A stretch of 64,000 nucleotides of DNA from positions 186,765 to 250,764 of the forward strand of contig NZ_QWDC01000004.1 of the NCBI RefSeq assembly GCF_003432115.1. The letters are read 5' to 3'. Shown piece by piece: positions 26,959 through 34,458 of this stretch. The position numbers were made by a program, and so were the translations under genes. The stretch is from Mucilaginibacter conchicola. Lineage in GTDB: Bacteria; Bacteroidota; Bacteroidia; Sphingobacteriales; Sphingobacteriaceae. Within the stretch, counting starts at the first letter, position 1. Every line of letters begins with the position of its first letter. The notes beneath the pieces are model-generated. The model made no database searches and had not been told where the DNA came from. It saw only the letters and a program-made list of their open reading frames with translations.

Positions 26959-28878
26959 ATGAGATCGATATTAAAAAAGTCATGCCTGGTGCTTACAGCC
27001 ACAATGATGCTGGCATCTTGCAAGAAATTTGATGAAATAAATCAAGACCCGTTTGCCGCTAACGGCGATCAGGTACAAACGGAATATTTTTTAAATAACG
27101 CTATAGTAGGTGCACAACAAGACCCGGGATTATCTGAGCGTATGTTCATCCTGTACTGGGTTGTAGGCGGCCGTGCTTTACAAGACGAGGATGGAGATAC
27201 CTTCTCTCGTGGTGGTTTTGTTGATGATTGGGCTTCCGCATATTATGGACAGTCATCAACATGGCAAAATAATGCGACATCGGCTATCACGGTTGGTACC
27301 GAACAGATGGCAAAAGGCACTTCTAAACCCTACACCTCAAATCTTGTGCAAGTTGCGCGTATCTGGAGAGCTTATTTGATGAGCGAATTCTCTGATACTT
27401 TCGGCCCAATGCCGATCAACGGGTTTCAGGGTACAAACCCTGAGTACAGTGATGTGAAAACTGTTTATTATCACGTTTTGAGCGAGTTGAAAGATGCTTC
27501 TTCAAAACTTGATGTGAGTGTTGTTAACCCTAGTATACCCGATCTTAAAAAGTGGGACCCGGCTTACGGTTATGACTACGCTAAATGGCGCAAATTCGCA
27601 AATTCGTTACGTATGCGTTTAGCTATGAGGCTGTCTGAGGTTGATGCGCAAAAAGCACAATCTGAATTTGAAGATGCCGCTAAAGGCGGCGACTTTATTA
27701 AAGATGCTTCTGAGATGTTCAGCGTACAAGAATCACAAGGTTGGGATCCGCTGTCAAGCGTATTCCGCCGCGAATCATCATGGATGGGTTTACCTATCTC
27801 TGCAACTTATAATAACCTTGCTGTTAACCTGGGTAGCGTGAAATCGGCAGATCAGTTGGGCGCTTCATTCCAATCTGCAATTAAACCTGCAGATTACCTT
27901 GGTCAGCGTTATTTTGACCAGTTTACTACCAAAACTAATGATCCAATGGCGGGTTACTGGTTAGATGGTCTGCCAAACGTTATCGACCCACGTGCTTACA
28001 AAATATTCAGCATACCGGGTAATACTACTGATCCTAATTATCCTGCAATCGGCGACTCGTTCACAACCTTCACCGGCCCGTTAAAAGATGCATCGGGGGC
28101 CACTGTTAAAACGCTTAACGCTAAAAATACATGGAATGCCAAAGCAGATGGTAACTGGGGTAACAAAGTGGCCAGAAACCAACCTATTGTTACCAACGGC
28201 GTTAAACCGTTGTTAAACATGGTTTACCGTGGTGGTACAAACCGCAGGGTATTTTTTGGCCCATGGGAAACTTATTTCTTAATGGCCGAAGCCGGTGTAC
28301 GCGGTTGGGCTTCGCCGGTGCCTGCACAAACTGCTTATGAAACCGGTATCGCTAAGAGCTTTGAGTACTTTGGTACTTCTGCTAACCTTAGCACTTACAC
28401 TTCATCAACCTCATACAACCGTGCGGGCACTTCAGTAGCGTGGAACCATACTGCTGAGCCGGGCAATACACATACCATGAATTACCAGGATGGTATTACA
28501 GGTGCAAACGGTACTGTATCTGTTGCTTATGCAAAAAATGACCTGTACCAATCTGGTAGCGTAAGAAACGACCATCTTACAAAGATCATTACACAGAAGT
28601 ATTTAGCGCAAGTGCCATGGTTACCTCTTGAGACCTGGAACGATCACAGAAGGTTAGGTTTACCATTCTTTGAAAATCCTGCGGTTGAAGAGCCAATGGC
28701 TAACCTGCCGGATCTGAATGCTTCTAACTATATGACAGCGAGCATTAAGTTTTTGCCGCAGCGCGTACAATATCCATCAAACTTAAAAAACAGCAACCAA
28801 GCCGGCTACAACCAAGCGGTATCTGCGTTAGGTGGTGCTGATGCTGTGTTAACACCACTTTGGTGGGCAAAACACTAA
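26959..28878 (+). CDS. SusD/RagB-family substrate-binding lipoprotein
   Basis: A 639-residue lipoprotein (lipobox LASC, Cys21) of the SusD superfamily, of the form often called SusD-like 2. It opens with CKKFDEINQDPFAANG, the typical beginning ('N.dP'), and has TPR-like helices including VARIWRAYLMSEFSDTFG. It forms the lid over the SusC pore and binds glycan at the surface. Length is greater than the 500-560 residues of many SusD proteins, which fits the SusD-like 2 group. It is the last gene of the ROK-SusC-SusD unit, closed by a terminator. Confidence 0.94.
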   Translation: MRSILKKSCLVLTATMMLASCKKFDEINQDPFAANGDQVQTEYFLNNAIVGAQQDPGLSERMFILYWVVGGRALQDEDGDTFSRGGFVDDWASAYYGQSSTWQNNATSAITVGTEQMAKGTSKPYTSNLVQVARIWRAYLMSEFSDTFGPMPINGFQGTNPEYSDVKTVYYHVLSELKDASSKLDVSVVNPSIPDLKKWDPAYGYDYAKWRKFANSLRMRLAMRLSEVDAQKAQSEFEDAAKGGDFIKDASEMFSVQESQGWDPLSSVFRRESSWMGLPISATYNNLAVNLGSVKSADQLGASFQSAIKPADYLGQRYFDQFTTKTNDPMAGYWLDGLPNVIDPRAYKIFSIPGNTTDPNYPAIGDSFTTFTGPLKDASGATVKTLNAKNTWNAKADGNWGNKVARNQPIVTNGVKPLLNMVYRGGTNRRVFFGPWETYFLMAEAGVRGWASPVPAQTAYETGIAKSFEYFGTSANLSTYTSSTSYNRAGTSVAWNHTAEPGNTHTMNYQDGITGANGTVSVAYAKNDLYQSGSVRNDHLTKIITQKYLAQVPWLPLETWNDHRRLGLPFFENPAVEEPMANLPDLNASNYMTASIKFLPQRVQYPSNLKNSNQAGYNQAVSALGGADAVLTPLWWAKH

Positions 28879-28905
28879 GACTTTATATTTGATTGAGGTT
28901 TAGTT

Positions 28906-28938
28906 AAAGCTGACCCGGTTCGCCGGGTCGGCTTTTTT
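28906..28938 (+). terminator. Terminator after susD
   Basis: AGCTGACCCGG pairs with CCGGGTCGGCT (the stem has one bulge) and is followed by a T-run. It overlaps the stop codon of the convergent membrane-protein gene. Confidence 0.85.
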
Positions 28939-29327
28939 TATGCCTTTTGGTTGCGTCGTTTTTCAAGTCGCGGAGATATAAAGTTAAAGTAAACGGCCAT
29001 GATAACGGCTAACAGGAACCCAAGCCCTGTTGCGGCATCAATAAGATCTGAATTGATATCGCGGCCGGTAATTTTATCAGCCATATATTTAATGAATGAG
29101 CCGGGCAGGTTCTGCTCACCCAGTTGTTCTTTAATACGCCACTGGTAATCGGTAACAGGGCAGTAGCCAATGCCATACCATATCCCTAATATAAGCCAGC
29201 AACCCGCTGTTATGGCCACGCAAAACAGGTGCAGTTTTCGTGTACGTTTCCAGATCCATCCCAAAAGGTTAAAACCAATGATAACGATGTGGACAAGGGT
29301 AAGCAGTATATCGAGCAGTTGGAGCAT
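28938..29327 (-). CDS. Small membrane protein, unknown function
   Basis: A 129-residue protein when started at ATG 29327 (the longer frame begins with TTG 29351). It has three hydrophobic helices: residues about 3-20, 35-55 and 100-120 (GLGFLLAVIMAVYFNFI), with a basic C-terminus. No family was recognised. It lies in reverse between susD and the rhamnosidase and interrupts the glycan locus; it is likely unrelated to it. Confidence 0.7.
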   Translation of the reverse strand: MLQLLDILLTLVHIVIIGFNLLGWIWKRTRKLHLFCVAITAGCWLILGIWYGIGYCPVTDYQWRIKEQLGEQNLPGSFIKYMADKITGRDINSDLIDAATGLGFLLAVIMAVYFNFISPRLEKRRNQKA

Positions 29328-29402
29328 GGTATCACTAAAATAGCGAAACAAAATTTAGCGTGCATCAACAATGTAAAGGCAGCTAATGGTACGGTTGGGT
29401 AT

Positions 29403-29432
29403 GCCAATATAAACCAAGCTTATTATATTGGC
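29403..29432 (+). promoter_or_regulatory. Inverted repeat upstream of the rhamnosidase
   Basis: GCCAATATA (29403-29411) and TATATTGGC (29424-29432) form a perfect 9-bp inverted repeat with a 12-base spacer, ending 24 bp before the start codon. It could be an operator for a sugar regulator such as the ROK or an AraC protein. No identical site was found ahead of the ROK gene. Confidence 0.4.
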
Positions 29433-29455
29433 TTAATTTATCCTTAACCAATTAT

Positions 29456-31783
29456 ATGAGAACCCTCTTTATTAAACTAAGCTTGCTTTTGCTGGGCGTT
29501 TCTGTTACAAGTGCGCCGTTATTTGCCCAATCAAAAAATAGTACCGGCGATGGCCAGTTCTTACACAACGCTACCACCAATTGGAAAGCGCAATGGATAA
29601 AAATTGGTTACGCAGAGGATAGCGTAAAGCATCCATCGCAGTATTTTCAAAAAAGCTTTAAGCTTACGGGCAAGGTAAAACAGGCCAGGTTATTTATTAC
29701 CAGCAGAGGATTGTATGAGGCGCAGCTTAACGGCAAACGCGTGGGCAATGCCTACCTTACCCCCGGCTGGACCAGCTACAGCAAACGTATAGCCTACCAG
29801 GGCTGGGATGTTACCACGATGCTTAAAAAGGGCGATAACGCCATACAAATTGCCCTGGGCGATGGCTGGTACCGTGGCGCATTAGCTTTTGAGAACCGTA
29901 GAAATTATTTCGGTAAAGAGCTATCTTTTATCTGCCAGTTAGAGGTTACTTACAGTAACGGGGAAAAGGCCGTCATCGCATCTGACGATAGCTGGAAAAG
30001 TGGCGGAGGCCCAATTCGCGAAACATCTATCAACAATGGCGAAACTATTGATAATAACCGCGAGCTGCAGGTAAATCAACCGGTAAAAGTTGCCCAAACC
30101 TACACGGGCAAACTGGTGCCTACAGAAAGTTACCCGGCTACAAAGCACGAGGTTTTTAAACCTATAAAGGTGATCACTACACCAAAAGGCGAGAAGGTGT
30201 TAGATTTTGGCCAGAACCTTGTTGGCTGGGTTGAACTAAAGGTAAAAGGTAAAAAAGGCGATACCATCACCTTAAAACATGCTGAGGTGTTAGATAAGTT
30301 TGGTAATTTTTATATAGCTAACCTGCGTGGCGCGCAGGCTACATCAACCTATATTTTAAGTGGTAAGGGCGAGGAATATTTTGAGCCGCATTTTACCTAC
30401 TTCGGTTTTAGATATGTGCAGGTGAAGGGCGTTGATGGCGATTTAAACCCTGACGATTTTAAAGCTGTTGCCCTTTATGCCGATATGCAACCATCCGGCA
30501 CTTTTGAATGCTCAAACCCGATGCTAAACAAACTGCAGCATAACATTCAATGGGGGCAAAAGGGTAACTTTTTATATGTGCCTACCGATTGCCCTCAGCG
30601 CGATGAGCGCCTGGGCTGGACGGGTGATGCTCAGGTTTTTGCCCGTACCGCGGCATATAACTTTGATGTGCAGCACTTTTTTAAACAATGGATGGTTGAC
30701 GTGGCTATAGACCAGCGCCCTAACGGCGCGGTTACCTTTGTAGTGCCAGATATATTGAACGGTGCATCGGGAAGCGCGGGGTGGGGCGATGTGGCTACCG
30801 TAGTGCCATGGACCATGTACCAGGTTTATGGCGATACATCCATACTGCATCAGCAATACCAATCAATGAAGAATTGGGTGGGCTTTATGACCCAAAACAG
30901 CACCAATGATCTTTGGAACAAAGGCTTCCACTTTGGCGATTGGTTAAGCTACCACTCGCCCGATGATGATGGTACCGATGCCATTACCGATAAGTACGAA
31001 ATAGCGCAATGTTTTTATGCATACAGCACGCAACTGCTTATTAATGCCGCCCGTGTATTGGGCAAAACCGATGATGTAAAGCATTATTCAGACTTGTTGG
31101 AGCGTATAAAAGCATCGTACCGTAAAGAGTATACCACCTACAGCGGCCGTATCCTTAGCAATACACAAACCTCTTATGTGCTGGCGCTGCAGTTTGATAT
31201 GCTTTTAGAGAAAGACCGTGCCGTAGCTGCATCGTACCTGGTAAATAACATAAAAGCTTACCGGCATCATCTTACCACAGGCTTTTTGGGCACACCTTAC
31301 CTGTGCCATGTGCTAAGCCGGTTTGGATACACAGATGAAGCTTACAAGCTGTTACTGCAGGATACCTATCCAAGCTGGCTTTATCCTATAAAAATGGGCG
31401 CCACCACCATCTGGGAACGCTGGGATGGCATTAAACCCGATAGCACTTTCCAAACAACGGCCATGAATAGTTTTAACCACTATGCCTATGGTGCCATAGG
31501 CGATTGGATGTACCAGCATATTGCCGGTATACAGGCAGGCAGCCCGGGCTACAAACAAGTGATCATAAAGCCCGAGGTGGGTGGTAAGCTTACCTGGTGC
31601 AAGGCATCATACCAAAGTCCGCAGGGAAAAATTGCTGTAAGCTGGAAGATAGATAACGGCCATTTTGTGATGGATGCCAGCATTCCTAAAGGTAGCACAG
31701 CAGTGATATACATACCTGATGCTGATGGTAAGCACATACAGGAAAAAAAGGTAGCGGCGGGTAACCATCATTTTAGCAATTAA
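29456..31783 (+). CDS. Alpha-L-rhamnosidase, GH78 family
   Basis: A 775-residue secreted enzyme (signal peptide to about residue 24). The N-terminal beta-sandwich region (WIKIGYAEDS to about 230) is the rhamnosidase N-terminal domain. The catalytic (alpha/alpha)6 barrel carries the GH78 hallmark DCPQRDERLGWTGDAQ (378-393) with its acidic residues, and WERWDG later. It removes terminal alpha-L-rhamnose from glycosides or pectin side chains. It is somewhat shorter than many GH78 enzymes, which have extra carbohydrate-binding modules. It lies just after SusC/SusD and fits a small rhamnose-releasing locus, though it has its own promoter region. Confidence 0.94.
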   Translation: MRTLFIKLSLLLLGVSVTSAPLFAQSKNSTGDGQFLHNATTNWKAQWIKIGYAEDSVKHPSQYFQKSFKLTGKVKQARLFITSRGLYEAQLNGKRVGNAYLTPGWTSYSKRIAYQGWDVTTMLKKGDNAIQIALGDGWYRGALAFENRRNYFGKELSFICQLEVTYSNGEKAVIASDDSWKSGGGPIRETSINNGETIDNNRELQVNQPVKVAQTYTGKLVPTESYPATKHEVFKPIKVITTPKGEKVLDFGQNLVGWVELKVKGKKGDTITLKHAEVLDKFGNFYIANLRGAQATSTYILSGKGEEYFEPHFTYFGFRYVQVKGVDGDLNPDDFKAVALYADMQPSGTFECSNPMLNKLQHNIQWGQKGNFLYVPTDCPQRDERLGWTGDAQVFARTAAYNFDVQHFFKQWMVDVAIDQRPNGAVTFVVPDILNGASGSAGWGDVATVVPWTMYQVYGDTSILHQQYQSMKNWVGFMTQNSTNDLWNKGFHFGDWLSYHSPDDDGTDAITDKYEIAQCFYAYSTQLLINAARVLGKTDDVKHYSDLLERIKASYRKEYTTYSGRILSNTQTSYVLALQFDMLLEKDRAVAASYLVNNIKAYRHHLTTGFLGTPYLCHVLSRFGYTDEAYKLLLQDTYPSWLYPIKMGATTIWERWDGIKPDSTFQTTAMNSFNHYAYGAIGDWMYQHIAGIQAGSPGYKQVIIKPEVGGKLTWCKASYQSPQGKIAVSWKIDNGHFVMDASIPKGSTAVIYIPDADGKHIQEKKVAAGNHHFSN

Positions 31784-31853
31784 CAATTAGTTACGGTAAA
31801 GTCAATTCATTTTAATGTTATCTTAGCTTAAGCAACAACAAAGTGGCTAAGGC

Positions 31854-32471
31854 ATGGACAAAAATTTTTACCAGAAGGGATTTTTTGAGAAGAAATGGTT
31901 TTTCATTACCGATAGTGGCTTGTCTGTCCGGTCTAAAAAAATGGGGAGTATACACGAGTATGATATCAATTTTGAAGATATAGGGACAAGGTTAAGAACA
32001 TCAACCAAAGACATTGCGGCATTGAGGCTAATAGCGATAGCATGCCTTGTTATAGCTATTGTTGTATTTGTGGCCAGGTTATCCGGCAAACATGTAGAAA
32101 ACTGGGCAGAGGCATTTTATTTGATAGTGGCAGTTGGCGCTGCATCAGCATATTATTTAACTTATAAAAAGTTACTTTATCTTCTAAAACCAAACAACAG
32201 CAATCCCATCGAATTTTTATTGGATAAGCCTACTGCAGCAGATCTGGGCGCTTTTATTGAACTGTTAGGGTCAACAAGACGAACGCATTTGCTGAAATTA
32301 TATGGGCAATTAAACCCTAAATTAAGTTACCAACAGCAGTACAATAATTTGTTATGGCTAATGAATATCGAAGTAATAACCCAAGCCGAGTTTCATGAAA
32401 AAATTAGCCGGTTAGATAAGGCATTCCCGGCAACAACATCGGTTAAAGGTTTCGCCTTTGGTTCAAATTGA
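31854..32471 (+). CDS. Membrane protein, unknown function
   Basis: A 205-residue protein. An N-terminal soluble part with PH-like strands (MGSIHEYDINFEDIGTRL) is followed by two membrane helices (about 58-78 and 86-105) and a cytoplasmic helical domain (FIELLGSTRRTHLLKLYGQL). The order strand region then helix pair suggests a PH-domain membrane protein, but this is not sure. It is a single gene ended by a strong terminator that it shares with the HopJ gene. Confidence 0.65.
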   Translation: MDKNFYQKGFFEKKWFFITDSGLSVRSKKMGSIHEYDINFEDIGTRLRTSTKDIAALRLIAIACLVIAIVVFVARLSGKHVENWAEAFYLIVAVGAASAYYLTYKKLLYLLKPNNSNPIEFLLDKPTAADLGAFIELLGSTRRTHLLKLYGQLNPKLSYQQQYNNLLWLMNIEVITQAEFHEKISRLDKAFPATTSVKGFAFGSN

Positions 32472-32496
32472 TATTTGTTGAATAGAGCTTGACAGA

Positions 32497-32536
32497 ACAA
32501 AAAAGCTCCCGAAGATGTCCGGGAGCTTTTTTGTTT
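32497..32536. terminator. Bidirectional terminator
   Basis: AACAAAAAAGCTCCCG pairs with CGGGAGCTTTTTTGTT. It separates the plus-strand membrane gene and the minus-strand HopJ-family gene. Confidence 0.92.
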
Positions 32537-32877
32537 TACTTAGCTTTTAAAGCCTCACCTTCAAAAGCGATGCCCGGCCAGCCGTTTAGTATAAACTGCC
32601 TTATATTCTGATGATCCGTACCTGTTGGGGTATCCAATACAGCCTGATAATGCTCGGCAAATAAATAAAGGGTATCTGCCTGGCTCAGGCCATTCAACTG
32701 CGCAAAGGCAAATACTTTGGCGCTGCCCTGGTTTTGGGTGGCCTCGTTATAAGCTTCGCCGTTTTTAAAGGCAGTTGGCTGGTGCTGGTAGTAAGTCTCT
32801 ATAAATTTAAGCACGTCGCTAAATGGTACGGCGTTTTGCTTAAGGTTATTTAGTAAGCTGTCTATTTGTTCTTTCAT
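32536..32877 (-). CDS. HopJ type III effector family protein
   Basis: A 113-residue protein. The start is ATG 32877; a longer frame to 32907 adds residues with no support. It matches the HopJ family, named after a Pseudomonas effector but widespread in free-living bacteria: KQNAVPFSDVLKFIETYY, GEAYNEATQNQGSAKVFAFAQ, and IRQFILNGWPGIAFEGEAL are its conserved blocks. No type III secretion genes are near, so the effector name should not be taken as function. A 55-bp segment just upstream is repeated at 33429. Confidence 0.88.
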   Translation of the reverse strand: MKEQIDSLLNNLKQNAVPFSDVLKFIETYYQHQPTAFKNGEAYNEATQNQGSAKVFAFAQLNGLSQADTLYLFAEHYQAVLDTPTGTDHQNIRQFILNGWPGIAFEGEALKAK

Positions 32878-32895
32878 ATTAAAACGTGTGCCTGT

Positions 32896-32950
32896 GCACC
32901 GCCGCAAATATTGGCAATTTTAATAAAGCGGCAATAACTATTTCAAGGTT
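32896..32950. repeat. Direct repeat, copy A
   Basis: Begins GCACCGCCGCAAATATTGGC and ends ACTATTTCAAGGTT. It aligns over about 53 bases with 33429-33481 in the same orientation with few differences. The pair flanks the gene 32965-33390. The copy ends like the 3' end of the gene 33469-34044. Confidence 0.75.
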
Positions 32951-32964
32951 AAAATCAAACCAAT

Positions 32965-33390
32965 CTAATTAACGGTTTGCGTTTGGCGTACTTTAATTGT
33001 ATGGATCAAATACTTTCTTTCGGCAACCTTCTCTAAAAAGAAGAATCTGTATTGTTCAATTTTATTTTCATTGAGAACCTCTCTACATTTAAGCATAAGT
33101 TCTGACGAACTAACAATGTTAAGTTTTTTGAGTTTGATTGAACTCAGATAGGTTTTCTCATCCTTCAAGCTGTAACTTACAAAGGGCTTTTCACCGTTTT
33201 TCAAATGTACAGATTGCAATGTTGTGTATACCATGTGCTCATCACTATCAAAGTTCAGGATACTCGAATCCTTATCATTTTTATTTTCAGGAAGAATGTA
33301 ATATATCGAGTCGACCTTAAAATTGCTTTGGCAGTATACAGACGAGAATTTAAGTAAAAGCAATGCGGTAATTGCCAATAATTTTTTCAT
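32965..33390 (-). CDS. Secreted hypothetical protein between direct repeats
   Basis: A 141-residue protein with a signal peptide (to about residue 20, SSVYC-Q). The rest has no recognised domain; it contains a Lys/Asp-rich part (ENKNDKDSS) and ends RQTQTVN. Its base composition is clearly richer in A+T than the genes on both sides. The gene is enclosed by imperfect 53-bp direct repeats, which suggests it came in as an insertion or by an unequal duplication. The role is unknown. Confidence 0.7.
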   Translation of the reverse strand: MKKLLAITALLLLKFSSVYCQSNFKVDSIYYILPENKNDKDSSILNFDSDEHMVYTTLQSVHLKNGEKPFVSYSLKDEKTYLSSIKLKKLNIVSSSELMLKCREVLNENKIEQYRFFFLEKVAERKYLIHTIKVRQTQTVN

Positions 33391-33428
33391 AGGCAGGTTT
33401 AGGTTAATTGTGCTTTAATAAAGATGAA

Positions 33429-33481
33429 GCACCGCCGCAATATTGGCAATTTTAGCAAAGCATCTAAACTATTTCAAGGTT
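33429..33481. repeat. Direct repeat, copy B
   Basis: Begins GCACCGCCGCAATATTGGC and ends AACTATTTCAAGGTT; it matches copy A at 32896-32950. It includes the last codons and TAG stop (33469-33471) of the gene 33469-34044, so copy B is probably the original and copy A the duplicate, or both came from one target at insertion. Confidence 0.75.
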
Positions 33482-34044
33482 GTTTTAAGAGCCTGCGCGC
33501 CGGTTTGTATCTCTTTAGATAGGATCTTGTTGTTTATCTGCGATTCGGCGTCATCATAGCGCAGGTATTTCCAACCGCCGCCGGTGTTAGCATCTTTAAT
33601 GGCCAGCAGGTAGTTGGTACCCTTCATCCTGATCTTGTTTTTGGCCAGCCTTTCAATAGTAGCATCTTTTACTTTGGCCTTGGCCATCATATCCAGCATG
33701 GTAGGGTTGGTTGATTCCATTATCATGCTCTGGTTGTATTTACCCAGGCAAATGGTGGCAGCGTTCAGCTTTTTCTCGGCGCTTAGCTTAAGGTTAATTG
33801 GTACTTCCTCGTAAACGGTTTTAATGCCCATACTTGTCATGGCGCTTTTGGCCATAGCGCTCATTTGCTCTTTAGGCATCACTTTAAACATAGGCGGATA
33901 GGTCATGTCCAGTACCTTGTCTATCTCCATTTTTTTGGTGTACCCGATGATGGTTTGGAAATCTTTCTGGATAGCTTGGGTATCCTGCGCAACAACCGCT
34001 ACGCCCTGTAAAGCCATAATAAGGCATACGATGATCTTCTTCAT
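33469..34044 (-). CDS. Secreted hypothetical protein
   Basis: A 191-residue protein with a signal peptide (to about 19, VAVVAQ). The mature part is helical at first (AIQKDFQTIIGYTKKMEIDKVLDMTYPPMF) and then beta-rich. It fits the general type of periplasmic proteins of Bacteroidota with no assigned function. It is followed by the small secreted gene 32965-33390, and its 3' end is repeated at 32934-32950. Confidence 0.75.
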   Translation of the reverse strand: MKKIIVCLIMALQGVAVVAQDTQAIQKDFQTIIGYTKKMEIDKVLDMTYPPMFKVMPKEQMSAMAKSAMTSMGIKTVYEEVPINLKLSAEKKLNAATICLGKYNQSMIMESTNPTMLDMMAKAKVKDATIERLAKNKIRMKGTNYLLAIKDANTGGGWKYLRYDDAESQINNKILSKEIQTGAQALKTTLK

Positions 34045-34119
34045 ACAAATATGTGATATGTGTTTGTTGAAGAACAGCAGGAGGGCAGGAATGGTTTATA
34101 AAATACTCAAATGAGTGTT

Positions 34120-34317
34120 TTAAGCATCCGGGAGATCTTTTTTAATGAACTTTCTGTAGAGGTATTCAACATAACCTACGCTTACATAATCAGGAAATTT
34201 CCAGGTAGGGTAGTATTTCCGTTGGATGTATTTAACGATGGTGAAAAAGATAACGCCTAAAACAAGCAGTAAGGCAAAACCAAGCAAAATTAGTCCGAGA
34301 GTGTGTACAATATCCAT
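34120..34317 (-). CDS. Small single-pass membrane protein
   Basis: A 65-residue protein with one helix (about 6-32: LGLILLGFALLLVLGVIFF) and a basic, aromatic tail (IQRKYYPTWKFPDYVSVGYVEY). No family. It lies just upstream of 33469-34044 on the same strand, separated by 75 bp. Confidence 0.65.
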   Translation of the reverse strand: MDIVHTLGLILLGFALLLVLGVIFFTIVKYIQRKYYPTWKFPDYVSVGYVEYLYRKFIKKDLPDA

Positions 34318-34458
34318 TGCGTAGAGGTGATCAGTTGGAGCAATTATACGGGTTTACTGGTGTAAGGGTTACGTTTTTTTGTTGCGACTTGAAAAACGCA
34401 TCAAAATTTTTGAAGTATATTTTCTTTTCGTTAATATAGAAATCTAAACCAAAATCAT

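Noticed and set aside
32536..32877. Type III secretion effector function suggested by the HopJ family name
   Set aside because: No secretion genes near, and the family is widespread in bacteria without type III systems.
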